Shown here: positions 17,832 to 26,629 of the stretch, one piece after another
Layout: each line of letters opens with the position of its first letter
How positions within the stretch are numbered: the stretch's first letter is position 1
NCBI GenBank assembly: GCA_913061235.1
Contig: CAJXTB010000001.1
Span: forward strand, 248,001-312,000
Origin: an uncultured Pseudomonadota bacterium
Lineage (GTDB): Bacteria; Myxococcota_A; UBA796; GCA-2862545
Reading direction: 5' to 3'
DNA length: 64,000 nt
Translations under genes and position numbers: made by a program
Notes under the pieces: model-generated
What the model saw: the letters and a program-made list of their open reading frames with translations, nothing else
What the model was told of the DNA's origin: nothing
Databases searched by the model: none

Positions 17832-19781
17832 CTACTCGCCGGGAGTGGCCGTCTCAATACGTTCGCGGCTGTACTCGAAACGCCCACTGTCGAGCTGTCC
17901 GGGCTGACCAGCATGACAAGGCACGCCATCTGCGGGTTCAGGCTCCAGAATGAAGAACTGAACGCGGCGGTTGCTCGCGCGGTCTTCGTCCGTGCGTTCC
18001 ACAACGGCTGTACACGACTCGCCGTAGCCCACGGGCAACAAGCGACTGGCCTCAACACCTTCGCCGACCAAGACCTCCACAACGGCTTCCATGCGGCGCT
18101 GCGACAGGTCGCGGTTGTACGACGATGAACCGTCCGTCGAGGTGTGCCCTTGCACTTCCACAAGACCAATCTCTGGCGAGGTCCGCATGTCGTTGGCCAC
18201 ACTGACCAGCAGCTCGCGGGAACCCGGTGCAAGGTCAGACGAATCGAAGGCAAACAAGACCGGTTCAAGAATAACCACGCCCGTATCGGTGACCACGGTG
18301 GTTGCCGCAGACAGACCAAACTCAATGACAGTGAGCACGTTCTCAGAGGGAGAGAGACTCACCTCACGGCGTTCCCGACCATACTGTGGGGCCACGGCAA
18401 AGATGGTCCAATCGCCCGGCGGCAAGACCATCATCTCTTCGCCATCTGCTCCAACAAGAATGTCTGACCAGACCTCTGGACCCTCGAACTTAAGCGATGA
18501 ATCGACCGGTGCACCGGCGGTGGTGAGCGTCTTGACACGGATGGTACCTGGAGCCCACAGCATGTTGATGCGCAGGTCGTTGGCGCCTCCCTCCAGCGCC
18601 TCGGTGTCGCGCTCTACTGGTACGTAGAAGCCCGAACCGTGCTCTGCACGAATGGTCAGAGCCTCACCGGGCATCAAGTCGCGCGCCAAAAGCTGACCGC
18701 TGTCATTGGTGGTGCCCAGCTCTCGCTCGCCTTGCATGACAATGGCACCCACAATCATGGTGCCTTCAGGGTCCACTACGGTGACGTTGAGGTCCGCCAA
18801 TACGTCTGGACAGCCGTCCTCGTCCATGTAGCCATTGAAGACTTCAGCTTCGCGTGGGCACTGGTCAGACTCGACCAATCCATCACCGTCAAGGTCACGA
18901 GGGCCACGCTTGCCGACCGTGAAGCCGAGCCCGGCAAACACGCGGAACTTCGCAGCACTTCCACCACGGTTCAAGCCGGCGGCGCCTCCGACGGTCCAGG
19001 ACAGCCCGAACGGGTAGCGTCCCTTCAAGTGGACAACACCTTCGCCGGGAGAGTTGGTACCGCTCACGTCATTCTTCGCCAAGACCGGTCGAAAGTCGGC
19101 TTCGAGGCCAATGCCGAGGGTATCCGCGACCGCCCAAGTCACGCCGAGAGCCGCCAACAAGCGGGGCCCGCCCTGGAGCTGCTGGAAACTGGAGGAACGC
19201 CCCAGCTCGAGGCCTGCATTGCCTGCGAAGGTAAACGGACCGGCACCAAAGGCAGGAGCGAGGCTCAAACCACCCGCGAACCCGCCACCCACAAAGCGGT
19301 CAGAGTCGCCAGTCGGGAAGTAGGCCGTAGGAATGATGGACAGACCGAAGCCTTGGTCGTCATCTTTGGGCAGAATCAAGCCCACCGGCACAGACAGGTG
19401 CAGGTCGCCAATGCCTAAGCCGTCTGTTCGTTCCACCTGCTTGCTGGACAAGAACACCGGTACGCCTGCGGCAAGAGCAATGCGCTCATGAACCGCAAAG
19501 TGCACGCCCGCATTGATGGCGAAGACATCGTCCAACAAGGGCAGCCGGGTATCTTCACCGGCTTGGCGCTGGACCAAGACCAGAGGAGACTCTGCGTACT
19601 CCCCAAGCAAAGAGAAGCCAATCGAACCTGGAACCTGAGTCTCGGGACGCCATGTCTGGAGGAAGTCGCGAACATCATTGTCACCAACAACATGGTCGAA
19701 GCCATGCGCGTTGATGTCATCGTTGTTCTGGGCCAGCGAAACAGCAGGCAGCAACAGGGCAAGGGCGAGTAATCGGGGCAT
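17832..19781 (-). CDS. OmpA-family outer membrane protein with TSP3-like and PEGA-like modules
   Basis: A 649-residue envelope protein. A signal peptide (MPRLLALALLLPAVSLAQ) is followed by a beta-barrel-like region to about residue 270. A Ca-binding-type Asp loop region (DLDGDGLVESDQCP, then DEDGCPD) follows, then two or three beta-sandwich modules resembling PEGA/carboxypeptidase-regulatory domains. The C-terminal OmpA domain binds peptidoglycan (FAFDSSDLAPGS, VEVQGHTSTDGSS, NRDLSQRRMEAV, LLPVGYGES). I chose the ATG at 19781 because GGAGG lies 5 bases upstream. It is the first gene of the run leading into trpE, so trp transcription may partly read through from here. Confidence 0.88.
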   Translation of the reverse strand: MPRLLALALLLPAVSLAQNNDDINAHGFDHVVGDNDVRDFLQTWRPETQVPGSIGFSLLGEYAESPLVLVQRQAGEDTRLPLLDDVFAINAGVHFAVHERIALAAGVPVFLSSKQVERTDGLGIGDLHLSVPVGLILPKDDDQGFGLSIIPTAYFPTGDSDRFVGGGFAGGLSLAPAFGAGPFTFAGNAGLELGRSSSFQQLQGGPRLLAALGVTWAVADTLGIGLEADFRPVLAKNDVSGTNSPGEGVVHLKGRYPFGLSWTVGGAAGLNRGGSAAKFRVFAGLGFTVGKRGPRDLDGDGLVESDQCPREAEVFNGYMDEDGCPDVLADLNVTVVDPEGTMIVGAIVMQGERELGTTNDSGQLLARDLMPGEALTIRAEHGSGFYVPVERDTEALEGGANDLRINMLWAPGTIRVKTLTTAGAPVDSSLKFEGPEVWSDILVGADGEEMMVLPPGDWTIFAVAPQYGRERREVSLSPSENVLTVIEFGLSAATTVVTDTGVVILEPVLFAFDSSDLAPGSRELLVSVANDMRTSPEIGLVEVQGHTSTDGSSSYNRDLSQRRMEAVVEVLVGEGVEASRLLPVGYGESCTAVVERTDEDRASNRRVQFFILEPEPADGVPCHAGQPGQLDSGRFEYSRERIETATPGE

Positions 19782-19815
19782 GCATCCTCCGGTGGCCAAT
19801 CGTCACCGAGCCGCC

Positions 19816-19845
19816 GGTATACCCGACTAGCCCCCCTTTCCTCAA
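19816..19845 (-). promoter_or_regulatory. candidate sigma-70-type promoter for the OmpA gene
   Basis: On the minus strand a TTGAGG hexamer and a TATACC hexamer are separated by 18 bases, ending about 35 bases before the ATG at 19781. The similarity to consensus is moderate and no transcript data exist. Confidence 0.35.
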
Positions 19846-19916
19846 CGAATGCCCTATAAACCCGGATCACACAGCCCGATGGCTGCCATTGTACGCCGTC
19901 AACCGAACCTTGCGCC

Positions 19917-19960
19917 AAAACAGCGCTGACCGACCCGCACAAGGGCCGGGCGGCGCAGCG
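19917..19960 (-). terminator. rho-independent-type terminator after clpA
   Basis: In the minus-strand transcript a nested hairpin forms shortly after the clpA stop. The outer arms are CGCTG and CAGCG, and the inner arms are CCGGCCC and GGGTCGG with one mismatch and a 6-base loop. A short U-run (TTTT) follows. Confidence 0.5.
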
Positions 19961-19971
19961 CACAACACAAT

Positions 19972-22278
19972 CTACGCGTCAACATCATCCGGGACTTCGC
20001 TTTCCGAAGGCGTGTCGTCCTCCGCAGGCTCGACAACTGGCGGCTTGGGTCGGGCAACAGCCTTGACGACAACCACCTCGTCCACGTAGTCAATCTCGGC
20101 GGTACCACCGTCTTGCAGAGCGCCAAACAACAGTTCCTCGGCGAGCGGCTTCTTGACGTGCTCTTGAACAACACGCTGCATCTCACGGGCACCGAACTCG
20201 TCGCTGAATCCCTTCTCTGCGAAGAACTCGCGTGCTGCATCCGTGGCCGTCAAGGTGACTTCACGCTCGGTGAGCTGCTGTTCGAGCTCGAGCAAGTTCT
20301 TGTCGACAATGCGCAGGATGACCTCTTCTGGCAAGCCGTTGAACCACATCACGCCGTCTAGGCGGTTGCGGAACTCGGGCGGGAAGAGTCGCTTGAGGGC
20401 GGCTTCGGCCTTTCCACCGGCGGTGGGCTTGGCGAAACCGACATTGCGCTTGGTGGCTTCACGTGCGCCCGCATTGGTAGTGATAATGACAACCACATTG
20501 CGGAAATCGGTCTTGCGACCGTTATTGTCGGTGAGCGTGGCGCTGTCCATAATCTGAAGCAAGATGTTGAAGATGGACGGATGCGCCTTCTCAATCTCAT
20601 CAATGACCAACACGCTGTGAGGCGTCTTGTGAACGGCATCCGTCAGCTGTCCGCCCTGCTCGAAGCCCACATATCCAGGAGGCGCGCCGATCAGACGGCT
20701 GATGCTGTGCGGCTCCATGTACTCGGACATGTCAAATCGCAGGAAGTTGATGCCGAGGGCATTTGCGAGCTGTTTCGCCAGCTCGGTCTTGCCCACACCG
20801 GTCGGTCCAGCGAACAGGAACGACCCCACGGGCTTGTGCTGATGCCCGATACCGGCTCGGGCCATCTTGATGTTGCTGACCACCTTTTCAATCGATTCGT
20901 CTTGCCCGTAGATGACTCGCTTAAGGTCCTCTTCCAAGTGACGTAGACGCTCACGGTCCTCACCGGCGACTTGCTTCGGCGGAATGCGCGCCATCTTCGC
21001 GACGGTTGCTTCCACGTCCTCCACCGTGACGGCGTCTCTGTCTGCCAGCTTGACCCTGGACCCAACTTCGTCGAGCACATCAATGGACTTGTCTGGGTTC
21101 TGCCGACCGTTGATGTGCCGGGTAGCCAGCTTCACGCAGGTGACGATGGCGTCATCCGCATATGTGACGCCATGATGCTCTTCGTAGCGGGGTTGTAGGC
21201 CTCGCAGAATCGCGGTGGTCTCATCCACAGTCGGCTCAACAACGTCAATCGACTGGAATCGGCGCGACAGGGCTTTGTCCTTGCCGAATGCCGACCGGTA
21301 TTCCTCATGCGTCGTCGACCCAATGCAGCGCAGCGAGCCGTTGGCAAGCGCGGGCTTGAGCATGTTGGACGCGTCCATTGAGCCGCCAGATGTCGATCCA
21401 GCCCCGACGATGGTGTGGATTTCGTCTACGAACAAGATGGCCTTGTCGTCGTCTTCCAGAGCTTTCACCACACCCTTAAGACGCTCTTCAAAGTCGCCGC
21501 GGAACCGGGTTCCAGCGAGCAAAGCGCCCATGTCGAGAGCGTAGATGTGGGTATCCTTGAGGCTCTCATGCACGTTGCCCATCTGGATTTCGCGCGCCAA
21601 TCCTTCGACCAAGGCCGTCTTGCCCACGCCGCTATCGCCAACGAACAAAGGGTTGTTCTTACGACGACGTCCGAGCACCTGAATGGCCCGTTGAATCTCG
21701 TTGGCACGCCCGATGAGCGGGTCGATCTTACCCTTCTCAGCCCGTTCGTACAGGTCCGTGGTGTAGGCAGCCAAGGCATCGTCAGCCACAGGCGCTTCGC
21801 CATCGGGACCAGCCCCAACCGGCACGCCTTGAGGCCCGGCCGTCTTGCCGTCCTTGCGGATGCCATGGCTGATGAACGAGGTGACATCGAGACGGGTCAC
21901 GCCTTGCGCTTCGAGTAGGTAGACCGCATGGGACTCGGGCTCGGCAAACATAGCGACAAGCACGTTGCCACCGTCCACGGCTCCACCGCTGCTTCGTTGG
22001 ACGTGCAAGAGCGCACGCTGAAGCACGCGCCGGAAACCAACGGTCTGAACTGGGTCGTATTCACCATCACCGGGCAGTGACTCGAAGTCCCCAAGGACCT
22101 CTTCCACGCCCTTCTCAACAGCGGCCATGTCGCCGCCACACGCCTCAATGATCTCTGCGGCACGTGGCTCATGGAGCAGGGCGTACAGCAGGTGTTCCAA
22201 GGTCAGGAACTCGTGGCGGTCCTTGCGCGCCCGCTCGACAGCCATGCCGAGGGCAAATCTTAGGTCGTCACCAAGCAT
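19972..22278 (-). CDS. clpA: ATP-dependent Clp protease ATPase subunit ClpA
   Basis: A 768-residue AAA+ unfoldase that feeds proteins to ClpP. The Clp_N domain is followed by AAA-1 with Walker A GDSGVGKTA and AAA-2 with Walker A GPTGVGKTE and Walker B VLVIDE. The ClpP-contacting IGL-type loop appears as VGF in AAA-2. I chose the ATG at 22278: from it, the spacing to RHEFLTLEHLL matches E. coli ClpA exactly, and GGAG lies 9 bases upstream; an in-frame ATG at 22293 is an alternative. The last 45 residues form a Glu/Asp/Pro-rich tail that E. coli ClpA does not have in this form. No clpS adaptor gene lies beside it. Confidence 0.95.
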   Translation of the reverse strand: MLGDDLRFALGMAVERARKDRHEFLTLEHLLYALLHEPRAAEIIEACGGDMAAVEKGVEEVLGDFESLPGDGEYDPVQTVGFRRVLQRALLHVQRSSGGAVDGGNVLVAMFAEPESHAVYLLEAQGVTRLDVTSFISHGIRKDGKTAGPQGVPVGAGPDGEAPVADDALAAYTTDLYERAEKGKIDPLIGRANEIQRAIQVLGRRRKNNPLFVGDSGVGKTALVEGLAREIQMGNVHESLKDTHIYALDMGALLAGTRFRGDFEERLKGVVKALEDDDKAILFVDEIHTIVGAGSTSGGSMDASNMLKPALANGSLRCIGSTTHEEYRSAFGKDKALSRRFQSIDVVEPTVDETTAILRGLQPRYEEHHGVTYADDAIVTCVKLATRHINGRQNPDKSIDVLDEVGSRVKLADRDAVTVEDVEATVAKMARIPPKQVAGEDRERLRHLEEDLKRVIYGQDESIEKVVSNIKMARAGIGHQHKPVGSFLFAGPTGVGKTELAKQLANALGINFLRFDMSEYMEPHSISRLIGAPPGYVGFEQGGQLTDAVHKTPHSVLVIDEIEKAHPSIFNILLQIMDSATLTDNNGRKTDFRNVVVIITTNAGAREATKRNVGFAKPTAGGKAEAALKRLFPPEFRNRLDGVMWFNGLPEEVILRIVDKNLLELEQQLTEREVTLTATDAAREFFAEKGFSDEFGAREMQRVVQEHVKKPLAEELLFGALQDGGTAEIDYVDEVVVVKAVARPKPPVVEPAEDDTPSESEVPDDVDA

Positions 22279-22395
22279 AAGTAGGTACTCCATCAATCAT
22301 CAACACACCGTACCGCGACCTCGTGCCGCAACGCATCTGTGCCTGTCATACACAACAGTTCTGCACACACAGCACCGCGTCACCATCTTGCGGTG

Positions 22396-23523
22396 TCACC
22401 GTTCGTCGTCACGCAGGACCAACTGCGAGATTACGGGCCTGTGGTCAGAACAATTCGCTGGGCCAAGCTCGCTGCTTCGAACGGCAAAATCCGGTGTTGC
22501 GTAGATGTAGTCCACGCGAAGGGGCAGCCACCCTAGAGCATGCACCGTCGCACCAAATCCGCGACTTCCACGGGCGAAGGTGTCTACAAAAGACCGTCGA
22601 AGCTCGGTATGTAGGGCGCTATCGCGGGTACTGTTGAAGTCACCGAGGATGAGTGTGGGGTCTTGGTACAGAGATACCCGCTCCAACAACGCCGACGACT
22701 GCCGACCTTGGCGCGCGACCACCGCAGCACCATCACGTGACGCCGCCAACAATGAGCCCGGCTCGCCTTGGGCAAGGTCAGACACGCTCTGCCGCATGAC
22801 GGCGCCAGTAAGGGGCCAATAGGGCTGCAGGTGTACGCCAACCACGTTGAATTGACGCCCTTGACCCGTGATCTCAGCCGAAACATACTGCCAGGCATCT
22901 TCATCGGAAAAGGCGTGGCCGCTTCCACTCACGGTAAAGACGTCGCGGCGCGCACACACCGCAAGTCCGCCGCGCGAGGCGTCGTCGGTGCCAAAATAGT
23001 CCGAGTGTACGCAGGTGAGATGGAGTCGTTCTTGAACGGCCTCAAGTGCGTCGCGTGAGATCTCAAGCAAGGTCACGACATCCGGGTCCGCCGCAACGAT
23101 GCCGTCGACGACGCATTGGACGGGGTCGTCTTCACCGCCCCAGAATCGCTGAACATTCCACGAGATGGCCGTCAGAGAGACGCCTTCGGCACGCTGCGGA
23201 CGTGCTGGAAAACTGGGGCCCCACAGCACACCCGCGGCGATTGACACGACCGCAAGAAGCGCCGGGAGCGACCGCCTATCGGGCAGGATGCACCACGCCG
23301 CGAACGCCGCCGTTCCCGCCGCTCCATACAAATACGGCAACACGGTGACCATAACGACGAGCAAAGGACCCGGCGCTCGGACTGAACGACCGCACGCAGT
23401 CACAGCTAATACGCCAACAATGGCGAGTCCTAGCAGGGCGACGACTCCCGTTCCCCACACACCACCACGCCATTGCTTCGGCAGCGTTGGATCAGGCCCA
23501 GTATCGGTGTTGACGTCGGTCAC
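22396..23523 (-). CDS. membrane-anchored endonuclease/exonuclease/phosphatase-family protein
   Basis: A 375-residue protein starting at GTG. Three hydrophobic helices occupy residues 23-125 (for example VVALLGLAIVGVLAVTAC and LLVVMVTVLPYLYGAAGTAA). An EEP-fold catalytic domain follows, with ISWNVQRF (metal/Asn), TLLEIS (catalytic Glu), GVHLQPY, LILGDFNS (Asp-x-Asn) and a terminal SDHRPV. These match the DNase I/Mg-dependent phosphodiesterase core. The substrate is unknown; related membrane proteins act on nucleic acids or phospholipids outside the cytoplasm. It lies upstream of clpA in the same direction with about 100 bases between. Confidence 0.83.
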   Translation of the reverse strand: MTDVNTDTGPDPTLPKQWRGGVWGTGVVALLGLAIVGVLAVTACGRSVRAPGPLLVVMVTVLPYLYGAAGTAAFAAWCILPDRRSLPALLAVVSIAAGVLWGPSFPARPQRAEGVSLTAISWNVQRFWGGEDDPVQCVVDGIVAADPDVVTLLEISRDALEAVQERLHLTCVHSDYFGTDDASRGGLAVCARRDVFTVSGSGHAFSDEDAWQYVSAEITGQGRQFNVVGVHLQPYWPLTGAVMRQSVSDLAQGEPGSLLAASRDGAAVVARQGRQSSALLERVSLYQDPTLILGDFNSTRDSALHTELRRSFVDTFARGSRGFGATVHALGWLPLRVDYIYATPDFAVRSSELGPANCSDHRPVISQLVLRDDER

Positions 23524-23622
23524 GGCAACTCTTGGCCTACGGTGTCAGCAACGGCAACCCCGGCCCTGCAACAATGTCAGATGAAACACAGCTGGCAGAC
23601 ACATTCTCGCTGTCTTCACTGA

Positions 23623-23901
23623 TTACTCAGCGCTGCCCTCGACCGTGGTCCAGGGATTGGCCCAGCCGAGTGTCTGCGGCACGAGCGGCTGACCACAGTC
23701 TTGCTCAATGCCGTCGCCCTCGATTTCAACGGCACCCGGATGCACATTGGCATCTCGGTCATTGCAGTCGCTACCACCGGCTAGCTCACTGCTGAATCCG
23801 TCGCCGTCTGCATCCACCACGTCGAACCCATCGCCGTCCTGGTCGATGCCGTCGTACGGAATGTCCACTGAAAACAACAGGGTGCTGAGCATCATCCACA
23901 T
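23623..23901 (-). CDS. short secreted MopE-type metal-binding-motif protein
   Basis: A 92-residue protein with a very short hydrophobic N-terminus. An Asp-rich run ([17 protein letters not shown]) is followed by one copy of the MopE-type motif ([15 protein letters not shown], then IEQDCG). In Myxococcota this motif is repeated many times in large surface proteins; here one copy forms most of the protein. Ca2+ or other metal binding is inferred from the Asp loops. A Shine-Dalgarno GGAG precedes the ATG. Confidence 0.7.
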   Translation of the reverse strand: MWMMLSTLLFSVDIPYDGIDQDGDGFDVVDADGDGFSSELAGGSDCNDRDANVHPGAVEIEGDGIEQDCGQPLVPQTLGWANPWTTVEGSAE

Positions 23902-23957
23902 CGGGTCTCCATGAGAGTAGGAGAGGTCGGACCGGTGTTGTCAGTTGTTCAGAGAAA

Positions 23958-24386
23958 CTACGCCAGGTACAGGACGAGAACGGCAAAAGCGAGGGTTGCC
24001 GGAGCAGAGAGTGCAAATGCCTGCCAAGCCGCGCGAGGGCGTCGCGTTCGCCAGGTCCACCACAAGGTCCAGCCCACCAAGGGCGTCAGTACAAGACTGC
24101 ACGCCAGCACTCCCAAGCGCTGTGCTGTTGTCAGGCCGGGATCCGTCGCGAAGGTGGTCCGCAGCGCCTGCTTAGCAATCTTGAGCATCTTGGCGTTCGG
24201 CTCAATAGGGTCACCAGCTCGCACCCGAGCTTGTGCGGCATCCAGCTCGTGGTCGGCGAGGTGGTTGTCCGACAGCAGCCACGCCACAGCCAGACCGTCT
24301 CCATCCGGCAAGAAGCCACAAGCGGGACACACCTGGTTGTAGGCCATGCGGTCGGCACCACAGCGCACGCAGACAGCGCGACTCAT
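23958..24386 (-). CDS. zinc-ribbon membrane protein
   Basis: A 142-residue protein. Its first 25 residues hold two CxxC pairs (CVRCG and CPACG) spaced as a zinc ribbon. After an acidic helical middle, two hydrophobic segments (LGVLACSLVLTPLVGWTLWW and FALSAPATLAFAVLVLYLA) form a membrane hairpin at the C-terminus. Its function is unknown. The ATG overlaps the stop of the gene upstream (ATGA), so the two probably work together. Confidence 0.6.
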   Translation of the reverse strand: MSRAVCVRCGADRMAYNQVCPACGFLPDGDGLAVAWLLSDNHLADHELDAAQARVRAGDPIEPNAKMLKIAKQALRTTFATDPGLTTAQRLGVLACSLVLTPLVGWTLWWTWRTRRPRAAWQAFALSAPATLAFAVLVLYLA

Positions 24387-25342
24387 GGGCGTCCACCATC
24401 GGTGAAAAACACCTGTTCAAGCGTGGCATCTTCACCGTCTGTTCTGCCCTCTACCCATTTGCGAATCGCATTGGGCCGACGGAATCCAGCGCCAGCGCCG
24501 TCTACAATCAACACGTCCGGCTGCTCAACGAAGACCTGCTCAACCAGCGCCAAACTGTTGAGCGCTGCGGGCCCGAGTCGGCGTGCACGAATGAGGTCCG
24601 GTCCAAAGGTCGGGACAACATCGTCCCCAACCGAGACCAGCTCAAGCGTGCCAATGTAAAACGGCGACTTGGCCAACGCTTTGGAAGCGCGCGCAAGAGA
24701 CCGTCGACGCTCCGCATCAGACCCGGTCGCCACGCCCAACAGCCGTGCTCCTATGTCCGCCATTGATTCGACCGAGCCTGTGCGCGAGAACCGCTTCCCC
24801 ATGGTGGCAAGGATTCCAGGTGCCCAGACCGGTCGCTCTGATCCCGACACGGGGAACGCCGTGCGTCCAACGGCCAACGCAAGAAGACCCACCGTGGTGC
24901 TGCTTCCGTCCTCAGACAGAAACCACCCAACCCGAACGGTCATTGTGGAGGCCTCTCCGAGAGCAGTCACCAATCGCGGGTCGCGGACCGCGTGCTCGCG
25001 CAGTCGTCCAAAAAATGGTGGGTCCGCTTGCACGGTGACTTCAATCGCGAACCGGCGTTCTCCAGGAACAAGCAAGGCGATGAGCTCACCGCCGAGGTCA
25101 CATCCGACCCCTTCCAGCCACCCCTTATCGACAGTGCACTCTACCGAGTCCTCTGTAGACGCAGCCCCAAGAGCAACCAAGCGCTTGGGGAGAGTGGTGG
25201 GAGCCAAGGTTCCCGCCCAAAGCATCAAGGCATCCGCGACGACCGCTCCGGCCTCCCCAGCCTTGAGTGACACCGACCGGTCCAAGCCGCGTAGGTCCGC
25301 TCCATGGCGCAACCCTTCCGTTCGTACCTGCGTGACGTACAT
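24383..25342 (-). CDS. unrecognised protein, possibly a degenerate P-loop ATPase relative
   Basis: A 319-residue protein that I do not recognise. The start (MYVTQVRTEGLRHGADLRGL) resembles the first strand of RecF/SMC-type ATPases, and near the end DVLIVDGAGAGF looks like a Walker B strand. However, no Walker A exists where one would be expected (KAGEAGAVVADAL). No signal peptide or membrane helix is seen. I chose the ATG at 25342 over an upstream reading that extends into a low-complexity, basic region overlapping the divergent gene. It is coupled to the zinc-ribbon membrane protein by a 4-base overlap. Confidence 0.45.
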   Translation of the reverse strand: MYVTQVRTEGLRHGADLRGLDRSVSLKAGEAGAVVADALMLWAGTLAPTTLPKRLVALGAASTEDSVECTVDKGWLEGVGCDLGGELIALLVPGERRFAIEVTVQADPPFFGRLREHAVRDPRLVTALGEASTMTVRVGWFLSEDGSSTTVGLLALAVGRTAFPVSGSERPVWAPGILATMGKRFSRTGSVESMADIGARLLGVATGSDAERRRSLARASKALAKSPFYIGTLELVSVGDDVVPTFGPDLIRARRLGPAALNSLALVEQVFVEQPDVLIVDGAGAGFRRPNAIRKWVEGRTDGEDATLEQVFFTDGGRP

Positions 25343-25405
25343 GCACACTCCACAGCCGGGGGCTATCCCAACCCGGGTCTCACGCGTAGCCCCGATGGAG
25401 TGGTG

Positions 25406-25849
25406 ATGGTTGAGACCGAGAGTCCCAAACGACAGACAAGCCCGTGGCGGTGGGCGTTGCTGGTCGCCGCCATCGTACTCACTGGGTACTCGGTCTACAT
25501 TGCGGGTGGGCTGACAGACCGCATGAACTCTACGTCGTCCGCCCTTCCTGCGCGGCAGCTTCCGTCCGCCCCCGAAGGCGTGGTGTGCGACGTTGCCCCG
25601 GATGTCCAACTTGAGGCGCGTGTAGACGTTCGCATTCAGGCCACACAAGGCGAAGGCCTAAGAATCGCAAGACGCATCCACGCTACTGCGGACGAACAGG
25701 GCCTTCATCTTCCGTCAGGCACGCTCTTCGGCGCCGGAACAATCTCTCTGGGCAGTGCCGAGTACGCTGGCTTCGAGTTCGCTGAGAGTGGCTGTACAAC
25801 GGTCAGTCGGTTGCCACCAGAGCCCGATGTTGACGAGGACACGCCATGA
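25406..25849 (+). CDS. single-pass membrane protein of unknown function
   Basis: A 147-residue protein. A basic N-terminus (ESPKRQTSPWR) precedes one membrane helix (WALLVAAIVLTGYSVYIAGG). A periplasmic domain of about 100 residues follows, rich in beta-strand and containing two Cys (GVVCDV and SGCTTV) that could pair. I chose the ATG at 25406 because GGAG lies 5 bases before it. The gene faces away from the gene at 24383-25342, and its stop overlaps the next gene by 4 bases. Confidence 0.55.
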   Translation: MVETESPKRQTSPWRWALLVAAIVLTGYSVYIAGGLTDRMNSTSSALPARQLPSAPEGVVCDVAPDVQLEARVDVRIQATQGEGLRIARRIHATADEQGLHLPSGTLFGAGTISLGSAEYAGFEFAESGCTTVSRLPPEPDVDEDTP

Positions 25850-26517
25850 TTGCCTTGTTGCTTTCCCTCGCTCTTGGAGCCGAACCCTTCGCTGGTGCTG
25901 CCATCCGGCCGTTCTCACGCGCAGACTTGGTCTGGGTGCAAGAGGGTCGAGGAAGCGGAGAAGGCGTTGGTGAGTTCGACGGCGTGGTCCGTCCTGGCCT
26001 CCAGCCATATGTGGGCGCTTGGTTTGGCCCGAGGATCGGTCTGCTAGGCTCCGTCGGCATCGCAAGCCTGTCTACAAGCACGTTCGTCGGCGACAACATC
26101 TCTCGACGGTCGCACTCCGTGGTCCGCCCCTCCATCGACCTACGAGTCGCCGTGCGTCCCCAGAACCCACGCGTGTGGACCCTCGCCTCGTTCCACGCGG
26201 ACATCCCAAGTGCGGTTGATCGGTCGACCGTCTACACAGAGGAAGAGCAAGAAGCCGCAGACGTTGCAGTGCGCAACACCCGGTCTCGGCTGGGCGGAGT
26301 TGGAGGTGCGCTGGGTGCTGGAGTCGATGTTTCTTTGGTTCCGGCGCTTTCTGTCGGAATTCAATATCGATTGGAACTACATCGCGGATCTCTGCGAAAC
26401 ACCACCGCAGTCACGACATCCACGTGGCTGGCGTCGGATGCGAGTCTGCTGTTCACGGTGCACTGGCCAAGCGCAAAACACGACGAAGGCCCTATGGATG
26501 AGGCTGCAAACCCCTAA
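25846..26517 (+). CDS. small outer-membrane beta-barrel-like protein
   Basis: A 223-residue protein with a short signal peptide (MIALLLSLALGAEP). It has alternating amphipathic strands with aromatic ends: VRPGLQPYVGAWFGP, LGSVGIASL, SIDLRVAVRP, GVGGALGAGVDVSLVP, LSVGIQYRLEL and ASLLFTVHW. This pattern suggests an 8- to 10-strand barrel in the outer membrane. A Glu/Ala-rich patch near residue 130 may be an extracellular loop. The last 15 residues are polar. No family can be named. It is coupled to the preceding membrane protein (ATGA). Confidence 0.55.
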   Translation: MIALLLSLALGAEPFAGAAIRPFSRADLVWVQEGRGSGEGVGEFDGVVRPGLQPYVGAWFGPRIGLLGSVGIASLSTSTFVGDNISRRSHSVVRPSIDLRVAVRPQNPRVWTLASFHADIPSAVDRSTVYTEEEQEAADVAVRNTRSRLGGVGGALGAGVDVSLVPALSVGIQYRLELHRGSLRNTTAVTTSTWLASDASLLFTVHWPSAKHDEGPMDEAANP

Positions 26518-26559
26518 ATCGTCGCAACGATCGGCTGCACAGTGCCGTGAACAGCCCTT

Positions 26560-26585
26560 TTGACATGCACCGGGTCACCTGATAG
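26560..26585 (+). promoter_or_regulatory. candidate promoter of the ATP synthase operon
   Basis: A perfect -35 hexamer TTGACA at 26560-26565 is followed after about 14-17 bases by a weak -10 (TGATAG, then TAGCCG). It lies in the only sizeable gap before atpF. Just upstream, at 26518-26531, is a small inverted repeat (ATCGT...ACGAT) that may end the preceding transcript. Confidence 0.4.
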
Positions 26586-26629
26586 CCGCCGCTCTCTTTG
26601 GGACCTGGGCCCTGGACGCGGAGCCAACG

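Noticed and set aside
18639-19418. A 259-codon frame antisense to the OmpA-family gene
   Set aside because: It lies entirely inside a well-supported gene and shows no domain or start signal.
25343-25648. Longer start for the unrecognised minus-strand protein
   Set aside because: The extra residues are a His/Arg-rich antisense reading of the divergent gene at 25406, which has its own ribosome site and membrane helix.
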